A DNA stretch of 64,000 bases from Sipunculus nudus (GCA_026874595.1 CM049314.1:14376729-14440728), one strand, 5' to 3'. Counted from the first letter of the stretch, positions 51,021 to 62,283 are shown. Notes: a model not told the origin generated them from the sequence alone. Program-made: numbers and translations.

Positions 51021-53289
51021 TTGGTTGTTGTCACATATAACGCAAGTAAAACAGAAGTATCGGACTTGTCAAACACTTCTGTGTTTTTGCTCTGGGCACA
51101 TTTTACTGCCATCTGGTGGATGCTTTCATAACTATGTCATTGAGCCAGGTAAACATCGACTTTCATTCATTCTGGAAAATGTCAGAAAGTCATGAAATTT
51201 GTAGTTGACTGGGATGTTTTTGATATTATAAATATGTTTGTAGCCTGACACAATTAAATTATCTTCATGTAGATAATTTTCAGTATGTTTTGTATAAGCA
51301 CAACAAAATAACTACTCTACAGGAAGGTGCTTAATTAAGCCTACATCGTGTCTTAACAAATTGTTAGTACTTTTGATAGAAGTTAATTTCAATCATGCGT
51401 TTAAAATAAAGTGATATTTTATATAACTTTTCATTCCCGTTAGCGGGGATAATTGTATATAAAATCACATAAAGGTCATATATGCCCAGAGATCAAGAAC
51501 GTACTCCCATAATCGTCTGATGCCATTGGCCAATATGACTCTTGATTGACAATTAATATGCTTACTATCAGGGATCTGGTGTAGCTTGGTAGATCAGCTT
51601 GAAAACCAGTTACTTACCTTTGTTTGGTGGATTATGATTGTTCATATTAATTAATTGATACAAGCCACGTGCGACAGTTCAGTAGCGGGAACCGAAAGAG
51701 GGGTCCATGGTCCAGACAGACTGAGGGTACTATACGTTATACAGAATCACTTAAATTAATACTTCAGTTAACCATCAGAAAGAAAATTACTACTTTTTCC
51801 CGACCAATTTTGGCAATTTTCCCCAAACAGATTTTCTGCAAGTTACACGATCTTTAAAGCGCTTTTCACACAAACAATGGCTAGGAAACTATAAACAACA
51901 ACAAGGAATTTCAATCATTTCAGTTTCATACACAGGCTGTACATGTATGTCTGGAATCATGTGAAGCGTTTTATTTATCTCTTTTCGATGTTTTTTATCA
52001 AGCAGTTGCAATCACTATATAAGCAATCATTTAATGAATTATCCTTTTTAATTAAAATTTAATAATAAAGGAAAACCCAATAGTGTAAACAATAGTGTCG
52101 ACAATAAACAAATTTCAAATTAAAGTAAAATATCATGATGGATAACATTTACTTTTAAAATGTCAGGAATTCTAGCCTTTTCTATTTATTTTTGCTGAAA
52201 ACTACAAATTTTGTGTTTTGATTGTCAAACAAGCAACTTTGCATGATAAACATTACTCACACAAACATAAAGACGGCTGCGGATTTATTAATGGAACTTT
52301 CAAATATCACAGTTGACAAAACGTTTAGTTGGTTTTACAAGGTAACAGACCTAAATATATATCTTGCTACAATACAGACAAATGACCTGGTTGTAATTCA
52401 AACCACTCTCAAGTGTTGCAGTAAAAAAATTATCTTTATCAATTATGTCCCTGGCTATTAGGGTTTTGATGTTGCCAGATTTTTGTTCAAATTCAGAAGG
52501 TCAGCAAGCAGGCCGCACGCGTTTGCAAAAGAGAAAATTTGCGTGCACCTGTGCATTACGCAAGCACGCACGCGTTTTAATAATAACCCTGAACCCTTGA
52601 CGGATATGCGGATGATGCATGATGTTGTTTAGTTTCTAAAAAACCCGACACACCACTCCAGATACAGAAGTTTAAGCATTAAGGTGCGTTCCTGTATTTT
52701 GAATTAACTGTTTTTATTACTGCTAATGCCATGTATTTGCCTATTTTAGGGGAAACTATTATAAGAAAGGACATTTTCAGTTTCCCTATTATCGCCCTCT
52801 AAAGCACTGGCCTCGGAAACGGGGACTGGTCGCCACCGGTCACTGAACGACCCTGGTGTTTAAGACTGATCGCCACCTATGTATAACTCTACCCATGCAC
52901 ATTAGCTTCAATATGCTCTTATTAAATAAAAGGTCGAATTTTGCTCCCTCTGCGTTCCTGCTTCATTGACCTATCATGACATTACCCATTAGGTAATTGT
53001 TAGCCTACTTTGTAAGCCTCCTAGTCCCAGCGATATAGAGCGGATACTCTGTCTAGGTAATTGTGCATTTTAGCGGGTTTTTTTTGTAAAGCATCATTAA
53101 TCAGAATATTTACAAATAATTTTGAAGAAATTATTTAAACAATATGATGAACGGATGTATAAAAAAGCAAAAATAAGGGTTAATTATTGTATATATTTAA
53201 ATATTCTTTATAAAAACACAGTTGAAATCCGAAAATGTGGTGGGTACTCCTCCATAACGTTCATGACGTTTTGCATTAGGTAAACAAGA
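51021..53289. other. gene-free interval
   Basis: Small frames at 51669-51857 and 52222-52461 (plus) are unrecognised. No repeats of note. Confidence 0.45.
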
Positions 53290-53298
53290 GCATTCCAA
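53290..53298. repeat. 9-bp target-site duplication, left copy
   Basis: GCATTCCAA, identical to 56544-56552, directly abuts the inverted repeat. Confidence 0.9.
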
Positions 53299-53312
53299 GG
53301 GAGGGTATAATT

Positions 53313-53375
53313 CGCTGATCAGCGCGCTGATCAGCGGTCTGCAGTATAAAACGCTGATCAGCGCGCTGATCAGCC
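53313..53375. other. terminal palindrome array, left
   Basis: Perfect CGCTGATCAGCG at 53313-53324, 53325-53336 and 53352-53363, plus CGCTGATCAGCC at 53364-53375. A 15-base spacer containing CTGCAG separates the two pairs. Each pair is itself a 24-base palindrome or nearly so, and could serve as a transposase-binding or cruciform site (inference). Confidence 0.9.
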
Positions 53376-53994
53376 ACCTTTAAATGACAGAATTGATTTG
53401 AGGCAAATTATCTCTCATACAGCAACCTCCGCCTATTTAGTGATTAAATATGATTAAAAGACACCTTTCCTATCAGTATTACATAATAACAAACATATGC
53501 ATATATTTTTATTGTGTTCATAATTATACATGAAACGCAAGTTACCAGCCAGTGACTATTTCGCTGATCAGCGGCGCTGATTAGGAACCTTTCAATCCAA
53601 GCATATTTTTTAGACGAATTAGCCCCATATAACAACCTCCGACTATTGTGTGATTAAATATGATTTAAAGATATATATTCTATAAGTATTTCATATAATC
53701 AAACAACGAAAACACTTTAAATGTGTTACTTATTATGCATGAAACCTTTCTACCACCTATTTCGCTGATCAGCAAACTGCGCAATGCAATCGCTTGACGC
53801 TGATAAGTGCTCATCGGCAATGACTTACGCATTACATGACTATGATACCTCTCATCTGTGATTCTCTATAATGGTAACATAGAAACCTCTCAGTTGTTTT
53901 ATTTAATTATTTCCTGTGAAAACCGAATGACTGCCAAAACATCGTACCACATACAATTTACAAAAATCAATTCCCCACAGGAGATATTTGCTGA

Positions 53995-54010
53995 CAGTAG
54001 GGGGCGCTAC
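53995..54010 (+). promoter_or_regulatory. CTCF-like core motif, left arm
   Basis: CAGTAGGGGGCGCTAC contains AGGGGGCGCT, the well-known core of the bilaterian CTCF motif. The mirrored copy is at 55834-55850. Binding is unproven. Confidence 0.4.
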
Positions 54011-54105
54011 AGTAATTTGTTGGTAGATTTTCACCGGCCAGGTGATAGAAATATAGCTGAGATTAAAACTAAGTTTGAATGAATTAAAAAATTTCAATTA
54101 ATTTA

Positions 54106-55740
54106 CAATATCTTGCACATATATTTATGTGAAAATGCCACTGATGAACCAACAGCAAAATATTGTGAACTGTGGATTTTTTTCAATCGCGAATATTATT
54201 GATTTTTTCAATTAATTTCAAAGTGGGTCTATATAGGAACTGGTAAGACAACGTGTATTTTGATCAGACAAAAGTGAGAGGGGAATCATTAAATAATTAG
54301 AAGAAGGCATATTTAGTCGTTTTCCTAAAGAAACCGTAAAAGGATTTACAATTTAATGGAAGGGTCTTTCTACGAAAAACTTCCCATTTCAGCAGGTATA
54401 CAGCATCTAAAAATAACGTCTTAATATTAATTTTATGGAGTCTATTATAGCAATAAAAATATAAACTACTAGTATATAAAATTTCTTTCAGCAGAGCAGG
54501 TACTTTCATGTTAAATTATAGTTTTGGCTAAATTAATGCTCTCAATGTATCATCAGTTTCAACACTGTCACAAACATGCGCGGTCCCGCATAATTTATTT
54601 AGAACAAAATATGGAAGGTTCACTTTTACGATGTATTGTATAATAAAAATATATTTTTCAACCTTGTAAACTGCGTATTTTTAATTTTAATGTGTTCCGA
54701 TTATATCCTGAAGCAAAATAAAACTGCAACCCACAGAAGGTATAATCCAATAAATAGAAGTGAAATTTATAGCAATCTTCCTCAGTCAATAAAAAATGTT
54801 GGCGATAAAATCATTTTCTAATATATTTCTATGTCATTTTATTTATTTCTTGAAATTATGCCTATTTCAACATATAACGGTGCTGAAGAAGGAGAACTAT
54901 GTTGAATTTAAATAAATGAAATAATTGGCAAAATTATTACTTAAAGCATGCAGATTTCTTTTATAATGAATATTTAAAATGTTTTATATTTTATAATACC
55001 TAAACCATTGTTCCCTATAAAAACGATGAAATTCTGAATAACAATGCCATTGTAGAATTTAGATATAACATCTATCCTGTTACCTTATTGTTTCAACACC
55101 GTTCATCGACATTCACTGCCGTTAAAAGGGGAAAAAAGGTGATGATTTTTTATAGTGTTGTAATTAAGTGTATTTACTCCTTCAACCTTTCTAGTACTCA
55201 GTATATTTATGTTGATAGTGTATGCTGTTTTCCAAAACTATGAAAAGCATCCCTATATTCCAATCATTTTTGAGAAATATATAAGTAACGATGTTAAAGC
55301 AATAGATATGCGGACATTTTTACACAGTTGTGGAAATGTCCTGTTGTAAAATGAAAAAAAATAAATGCCGATAATGATGTTTTTATGGAGTTATTCGTTG
55401 ATGTTACTTCAACACACACAATCACACACACACACACATATATATATAATATAATATAATATATATAAGTGGGATTAAAACAGGAGTAATCTATCAATAT
55501 CGTGTTAAAATCGATCAAATCATCTATATAATGATGTTGAAAAAAATTCTGACGACCCGCTTTTTAAATGTAAAAAAAGGGAAATATAAGAGGGATGTAA
55601 AGAAACTTGTGAAAGTTTTTAAGGAACGATTATATTATACATGAAGAATGAAAGAATCCTTAGGCTACACGTACAGTTCTTAATAAAATAAGAGGATAAT
55701 CAGTCTTTTAATGTGGATATATACATTTAACATTCTTAAT
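54106..55740. other. core of the foldback element, no transposase
   Basis: A+T-rich sequence with short frames only (70-74 codons at most) and a small CA/TA microsatellite near 55423-55465. No catalytic motif or zinc finger is visible. Confidence 0.7.
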
Positions 55741-55833
55741 TTTTGATAAATTCAAATTTTATATACATTCATACTAAGTGCGTATCTCAGCTATTTATCT
55801 TACCTGGCCGGTGAACACCTGACAACAAATTAC

Positions 55834-55850
55834 TGCAGCGCCCCCTACTG
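55834..55850 (-). promoter_or_regulatory. CTCF-like core motif, right arm
   Basis: The minus strand reads CAGTAGGGGGCGCTGCA. Together with 53995 it makes a convergent pair about 1.85 kb apart. Confidence 0.4.
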
Positions 55851-56466
55851 TTAGCTAATATCTCCGACTGGTCGGTTGGGCACTAATATTTTAAAGTTGT
55901 ATGAAGTAGTCTGGTATGGGCGATGTATTGGCTATTACTCCATTTCACAGGATATAGGTAAAACAACTGAGAGCCTTCAATATTACCATTATAGAGAATC
56001 ACGCGTGACAGGTGTCTTTGTCAAGAAGTACGTAAATCATTGCCGATAAGCGATTGCGCAGTTTGCTGATCAGCGAAATAGTGTGTGGTAGAAAGGTTTC
56101 ATGCATAATTAGTAACACATTAAACGTGTTTTCTTATGTTTGTAAATATTAAATACTTATAGAATATGTATCTTTAAATCACATTTAATAACACAAAAGT
56201 CGGAGGTTGTTATATGGGGCTAATTTGTCTAAAATAAATGCTTGGATTGAAAGGTTCCTAATCAGCGCCGCTGATCAGGGAAATAGTTACTGGCTGGTAA
56301 CTTGCGTTTCATAAATAATTATGAACACGATTAAAATATATGTATATGTTTGTAAATACGTAATACTGATAGGAAAGGTGTCTTTTAATCATATTTAATC
56401 ACTTAATAGGCCGAGGTTGCTGTATGAGAGATAATTTGCCTCAAATCAATGCTGTCATTTAAAGGT

Positions 56467-56529
56467 GGCTGATCAGCGCGCTGATCAGCGTTTTATACTG
56501 CAGACCGCTGATCAGCGCGCTGATCAGCG
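56467..56529. other. terminal palindrome array, right
   Basis: Mirror of the left array: GGCTGATCAGCG, then CGCTGATCAGCG three times, with the same CTGCAG-containing spacer. Confidence 0.9.
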
Positions 56530-56543
56530 AATTATACCCTCCC

Positions 56544-56552
56544 GCATTCCAA
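56544..56552. repeat. 9-bp target-site duplication, right copy
   Basis: GCATTCCAA, identical to 53290-53298. Confidence 0.9.
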
Positions 56553-57538
56553 CACATATTTACATGTCATACACCTCATTTACAAGGTAAAATCAGGGAA
56601 TATTTGGCTTATTTTTACAATTATCTTAAAAAAATGGGTAACCTCATTACAATGAGTAATATTTTGTATTATATATCCACTTTAATGACTGGTTCTACCT
56701 CAAAGCAAGCCTTACATCACTGGTAATATTATGGGATGTGACTGTTTGTAAGAATAAGCCAATCATAATCGTCTTTACAAAATAAGGAGTATTAACATAT
56801 TGCAAATTGATAACAAATTTGCTCATATGCAGGTATTTATTATTATAGATTTTTATAACAAACATGTTTGGTAAAATAAGAATGTAAATACATATATGAA
56901 ACAACAATGTAAATAGGAAATGTCACTTGAATATGCATGATGATGTCGTATCACAATAGCATTTATGAAACAGGTGTTTCTATTGGCTGTAAAGATATCT
57001 GTCATAGGATGTAAACATTTAACTTCATAAGTGGGAAAATTAACATATTAATTACATACTTCATGATTATATATATATTGATTAAGTACATTCCGCTAGT
57101 ATTAACTTATTAAAATGGCATATTAGGTACCATCCCCTACTTCAGCCGCACATATCAAAACATGGCTACTGCTCATTTTACATACAGCTTTACCTTCCCA
57201 AAAATGTATTTTATAATTCTGTTATAACTGTAATATTATTATAAATTTATAATATTTATTGTAAATAATCATTAGAAAACCAATTTGTTATATACTGACG
57301 AGAATGCTAAATGAAATACGGCATATAATGCAACTTTTACATCCTGAAGTCAGCAACATAGTGAATAACCACCTGGTCTAGGGCTCTTGAGTGTGGTTTA
57401 CAGCTTCCACAGGCACAAAATTTTAATATTTGTGTTAAATCAGCTATAAAAAATGAGATTTTTTAGGGCTCCTGCAATCTAAAGTAAAGGATTTAACATT
57501 ATAACACCAATCATGCCTTCATACACTTTTATTTATGT
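56553..57538. other. gene-free interval
   Basis: Very A+T-rich; no recognised exon. Confidence 0.5.
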
Positions 57539-59170
57539 TGGTTAGCTCAGCTGACTATCAGTCATCTGAGCTATAGTCGTGGTCCATTGTCTGTCGTCCG
57601 TTCATCTGTCCGTCCGTCTGTCCGTCTGGATGTCCGTCCGTAAAACTGGCACGTTTCGACACCATTCGACCTATGAATCTGAAATTCGGCATACAGTTAG
57701 ATGTCCCCAAAATCTACCATGCCAAAAATTGGGTCAATATGACTTCGTTCCTTTGAGATATTAAGGAAAAACCTCAATTTTATATTAGAAATCTATTTTC
57801 ACACTTCAGCACTGCCTAATATCAAAACCACTCATCTGGTTTTCTTCATTTTTACCATAAATATTCTTCTATATGGTTCCTATGTACATGCCAGAAATTA
57901 AGTCAGTATTATTTAATTTAAAAAAGTTATGGGCCCAAATATAATGGACTTTGTAAAAAAATGAGGAAAGATATTTTGTCACTTAAGACCAAAAGTGTTA
58001 AGGGTAGGATTTTTTTTTTCAGTAATACTACTTTTAATAATCAAAATTGAATTGTATACCAAAAATTAGATCAAAATCTGTTAATTTTTTTTAAATATTG
58101 GCAAAAATATAAAATTGGTACCTTAAATTTTGCCCAAGTTTGACCATGGCACGTTTTTTTTCCTGTAACTGCTGTGGATTTAATTTTCAAAGCATGTTTT
58201 TGTTACCATTTCAACTGTTAAAACAAAAAATTTGAAACCAGTTGATCAAAAACTGTAGATTTTATTCAAGTTTTAAAGCACCATGTCATATATTGTTTAC
58301 ACCAAGCTAGTGTTATACAGTTTACTAGAGCTCAGCTCCCCAGCTTCAGCTCTAAGTTCCTCTAAATTTTGCATACAGTTAGATGTCCCCCAAATCCTCT
58401 ACCATACTAAAAGTTTGGTCACTGGGACTGCATTTCTTCGAGATATTAAGAAAAAACTTCATTTTTCCATTAAAACCCCATTGTTACACTTTAAGATTGC
58501 CTAATATCAAAACCACTGATCTGACTTTGATAATATATAAAATAAATATTTTTCTATACATTCGCTATGCATATGCCAGAAATGATGTCAGTATCTTGTA
58601 AGTGTTTTAAGTTCTAGGCCCAAACATAATGCACTTTGTAAAAAATCAAGAAATATATTTACTCTCTTAACATGAAAATTGCTGAAGGTAGACATTTTTT
58701 GCCAGGGATATAACATTATTTAATCAAGATTCAATTGTATTCCCAAAATTAGTTCTGAATTTTTCAAATTTTATAAGTTATTAGTATAAATATAAAATCA
58801 GTACCTTAAATTTTGCCCAACTTTGGCCATGGCATGTTTTTTCCCTGTAAGCACTGTTGATTTAATTTTCATATCTTGCACTGGTAAGGATTTAAGCTTC
58901 TAAATTCTGAAGTTATAAAAGGAATTGGTCAAAAACTAGCCTTTATGAAAGTTTTTATGAGACCATATCACACCTTGGCTGTACTGAAGCCCCTCTTTTA
59001 TGTCCCCACATTGACCTTTCAGGCCAATTATGCATGCTTGAAGCGAGGCACTCTGCAGCCAGCCAGGCAGTAATTACCAGAGAGCCTCTCTTTCTCTCTC
59101 TCTCTGGCAGTCTAGGTCTCTCTTTCTCTCTCTTTCTCTCCTCTGCTTTTTCTCTTTCTTTCTCCAACTT

Positions 59171-59219
<49 letters not shown>

Positions 59220-60583
59220 AATTGCCTCCCTTGCTCCCTCCATCCCATTCTGTTGACAGGTACTATAAACTAGATACATTAGCTATAAATGTTGAAGCAA
59301 TTTAGAAATGTGAATCAACTGAAATATTCACAATCACATGTATGTTATACTGTAAATTTATAGAAACATTCGGAAACTTGGATTAAAATTATGTAATGAA
59401 AAAAAGGAATAAATGCAAATATTGTTAATTTTTTCTTGACTCAGTAGAATGGGGAAACAATTATTTGCTTTGTTTCTCCATCTTCCTGTTTTAAATATTT
59501 AATGTTCATGAATAAACTTTTTTTATAAGCACTGTTGAATTAAATTTCATATCCTGTATGTATATGCAAGGGTGTTGTAACTCTTACCATCCCCTTCTTC
59601 ATCCCACTGAGGCTTTGCTCCTTGGCACTGTGAACAATAGTTCTATGGCTATAGCATAAAATTTAATAATTAAAGAAAATATCTACAGAGAGACAGAGGC
59701 ATTGTAACTCTGATCATAACACAACACCCCTCCCCCCCCCCCCCCATCAAGTCATTGCACCTATGGAATGAGGACGTTATGGCAACTGTACACATATCAT
59801 AAAATTGATAAAAAAGGTTTACCAAATAAATTGGATCTCATCAGACAAATGTGTAAACTGTTGAACTGTCAACAGCTTATCAAAAAGGTAACCAATGGAA
59901 AGGCATGGTCAGGTCTCAAATATTATTTGCAACATTTTCTTCAATCATATAAACCAACCATGGCCCAGATTACCTCTTCCTCTCAAACATTATCTACATT
60001 TCATCATATTTTTAAGATTTTAACCTTCCAGGTGGTTCAGTACTGTTGACCATTTGTCCATAGGTACCTATGTACTTGCCAGAAATTATGTCAATATTGT
60101 GTAAAATGTAGACATGAGGGGCATCAAAATAATGCACCTTGTCAAGACCGATCTTGTCAAGATATTATGTCATACAGTCACAAATTCATAAATCCCCTCA
60201 TCAGTATAGTTAATCATAACCTTTTATCTGTCAAATTGAACTCTTGCAGTTTTCCATACACTATAGATCCTTCAACAAATAGCCTTATCATCATTATACC
60301 ACTGCTTAGCATACTGTCATTGCATTCATATTTGCTCAAATAAATTGCTTTTTTTGACCCCTCCCAAATAAATATAAAATAAACCACTATATTTTACTCC
60401 ATATTAATCCATCAGTCAGGTTATTTCATATATCATTTACTCACATATTACATTATATTCCTTTATAAAACCCAACATGACCATGATATTCTAAGCTTTA
60501 TCTACTCAATATAGTATCACAATGGTGATACATTTATAGTCCAATCAGGATCAGCTGAGCGCCGTGACCCATGGGTCCCTTGT
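57539..60583. mobile_element. composite dispersed repeat with internal ~683-bp tandem units
   Basis: It begins TGGTTAGCTCAGCTGAC, then GTCCG-rich sequence (57590-57645). It ends CAGCTGAGCGCCGTGACCC, then the palindrome GACCCATGGGTC and CCTTGT. TTTATGT flanks both sides (57532-57538 and 60584-60590). Internal landmarks repeat with a period near 683 bases: GCATACAGTTAGATGTCCC at 57689 and 58371, CCTTAAATTTTGCCCAA at 58121 and 58804, and AGCACTGTTGA at about 58850 and 59527. A later partial unit follows near 60050. The ends resemble a repeat type common in bivalves; the class is unresolved. No transposase is encoded. Confidence 0.6.
59085..59220 (+). repeat. (CT)n-rich pyrimidine tract
   Basis: Pyrimidine-rich TCTCTC repeats lie inside the composite repeat. 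The Arg/Glu-rich minus frame is an artefact. Confidence 0.9.
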
Positions 60584-60833
60584 TTTATGTCTGTTACAAT
60601 ATTTATGGGGCCTGCAATATTTCCGTGCAGCACGAAGTCATTCTATGGTACTCTTCCCTGAAGCAATTTTTGCTCTCTACGCTGGTGGGCACAGCTTAAA
60701 TTCACTTCACCAAAAATTGCCGATCGAATACGCCCAATGGCTCTGTGCATTCCAGGCTGGACTGGTATCCTACTCATCAGGGGAACCCAGGTTCCCAAGA
60801 CCCCTCCTCCTGTGATACAATGAATTCCAGGTG
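60560..60833 (+). promoter_or_regulatory. CpG cluster, candidate promoter/5' UTR exon of the SR-rich gene
   Basis: About eight CpGs fall between 60560 and 60740 within an otherwise CpG-poor region. GTGAGTAA at 60833, preceded by CCAGGT, is a strong splice-donor match. If used, it would end a 5' non-coding exon that joins the acceptor at 62209. There is no TATA box. The frames at 60564-60815 (plus) and 60643-60912 (minus) are unrecognised. Confidence 0.25.
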
Positions 60834-61064
60834 TGAGTAAAATCAAATGTGGGAATTTCACAGGAAATATGATTAATTGGCCTTTGTAAGTAAACAACAG
60901 TTGATGAGACACCGGGTTTTATCAAGATAACATGTTGGCCCAATTCTGAACAAGTACCTATCTCTGTTGGAATGACAGAATAGCTTTCACCTGAAATTGT
61001 ATTAATGTCCATTTTTGTCCACTGATATGTCTAATCCTACTCTAATTATAATAATAGGTCATAT
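60834..61064. other. probable intron sequence
   Basis: CpG-poor unique sequence; nothing recognised. Confidence 0.35.
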
Positions 61065-61889
61065 TCAGACATGGGGTGATTACTTAATATATATAATCAA
61101 AATCATATGATTACAATTACTTTAAGGTATATAATTACAAGTACTCTCTCCAAAATAAGTGCATATAATCAATTATAACTATGAATACTATATGATTACT
61201 TCAAAAAGTAAGCATGATAACACCCACAAAAACAAATCTTAATATTGTCAAAAAGAATATAAACAAGCTTTCGCAAACACTGAACGTGTAGTTTGTCTCA
61301 TCAAAAGTCAGAAGGAAAACTAGAAATGATTTACATCACTTCAGTTGCTTGTTGCACTTTATAAACCTACATCTCTCAAACTGTTTTTGATCTGGAGAGA
61401 CAAAACTGAATTCATTCAGTAGAATCTGTAAGGCAAGTTTGTCTCAGCTATTCCTCTGCTTCTTCTGCTGTATTTGATGATTTAACAGAGACTTCCAGGG
61501 CTTGGTTGTTGCTCTCCATGAAGCCAAACAGTTTCCTATATTTAGGTGGAGGGGAGACTGGATGGAATGGTGACCTCTCAGGTGGACTAAGTAAAGTATC
61601 TAAATCTCTAGTAAATGATTCACTCTTAATGATGTTTACATCAGTGGTAAAACTGGTAAACATCAAAGATAAGCTTTTTAAGGAAACTTTAGCAGTTTAA
61701 AATTGTAAAATACATAAGTGATCAGTGTAACTATATCTGATTTTCATGATTATGATTACTTAAGGAGAGTTATCAATTATGATCACAATTACTTTGGGTT
61801 AAAAAAAATGTAATCAATTATGATTACCAAGAAAAATGTAATTTATTGTAATTGATAATGATTACTCTTAACAGTTACCCCATGTCTGA
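61065..61889 (-). mobile_element. hAT-like element (825 bp)
   Basis: The left end is TCAGACATGGGGT and the right end is its exact complement. Inside each end lie repeated GATTAC/AATTAC words (for example AATCAATTAT and TAATTGATAATGATTAC). This pattern is common in hAT elements, whose ends often read CAGnCATGGG with GTAAT repeats. A clean 8-bp duplication is not visible, although AGGTC occurs outside both ends. An 82-codon frame lies in the middle. Confidence 0.6.
61448..61696 (-). pseudogene. 82-codon frame inside the hAT-like element
   Basis: The open frame follows a TAA (complement of 61697-61699) and ends at TAG. It contains ESFTRDLDTLLSPPERSPFH, then SPPPKYRKLFGFMESNNQ, then an acidic tail ending AEEAEE. 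Composition and proline-rich linker look like genuine protein. A short PPP-K-RKLF-FM stretch could come from the region between the zinc finger and catalytic domain of a hAT transposase (inference). Alternatively it is a captured host exon; TTTACCAG just upstream could be an acceptor. It lacks the hAT catalytic and dimerisation motifs, so it is at best a remnant. Confidence 0.4.
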
Positions 61890-62209
61890 CATAGACCTGT
61901 ACCTCATCTATTATATGGACCTAAAGGTTGGCTAATGTACATCTCTAATTAATCTATAACCTACATGTGTAAACACAGCTTGTTCCCATAGATTAATTTA
62001 TAAAAAAACATACATTCTGTCAATATAAAGTCTAATCTTCGTGAAAAAATCTTTGTATTCGATTATGGTAATGCAAGATCAATCATCAAATTGCCTGCAT
62101 CAACCGACCAATCATTGAACATGATTTATCATCAATCCCTATGCTACTTACATAGCTTGATTTTGTGAGTCTTGTCAGAGGTCATTTATCAACTTGTTCT
62201 TTTTTTCAG
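61890..62209 (+). other. upstream intron or 5' region of the SR-rich gene
   Basis: CpG-poor sequence ending in a strong acceptor: a T-rich tract (TTCTTTTTTTCAG) at 62197-62209. Confidence 0.6.
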
Positions 62210-62283
62210 AAAATGGGTCGTTATTCTGACAGCGACAGTGATTACAACAGGAAACACAAAAAGAAGAAGAAGAGAAGGTCAAG
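62210..62283 (+). other. exon with start codon
   Basis: Bounded by TTTTTTTCAG|AAAATGG and AAG|GTTAGT. It carries three bases of 5' UTR and 23 codons plus two bases. Confidence 0.85.

Larger units (their letters stand above)
53299..54105 (+). repeat. left inverted arm
   Basis: It contains four 12-bp palindromes at the tip (53313-53375), then two diverged direct units of about 205 bp (53352-53561 and 53562-53762). Each unit starts with GCTGATCAGC. A third GCTGATCAGC lies at 53763. The inner third is unrelated to the units and ends in GAATGAATTAAAAAATTT. Confidence 0.9.
53299..56543. mobile_element. foldback/Mutator-like element with ~800-bp inverted arms (3,245 bp)
   Basis: The outer ends are GGGAGGGTATAATTCG and its exact complement, flanked by an exact 9-bp duplication. 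The arms run about 53299-54105 and 55741-56543. They are near-identical at the tips and clearly diverged inward. The core (54106-55740) is A+T-rich with only short ORFs, so no transposase is encoded. A 9-bp duplication plus very long inverted repeats best fits Mutator-like elements. Foldback elements of other superfamilies are possible. The palindrome arrays and other internal features are listed separately. Confidence 0.93.
55741..56543 (-). repeat. right inverted arm
   Basis: Inverted copy of 53299-54105, including palindrome sites at 56064, 56269, 56467, 56479, 56506 and 56518. It differs from the left arm by many substitutions and small indels inward of the tip. Confidence 0.9.

Noticed and set aside
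54106-55740. Search for a transposase in the foldback element
   Set aside because: Frames are at most 74 codons, with no DDE-type or zinc-finger pattern; the element is non-autonomous.
58955-59248. Arg/Glu-rich minus frame
   Set aside because: Translation of a (CT)n tract.
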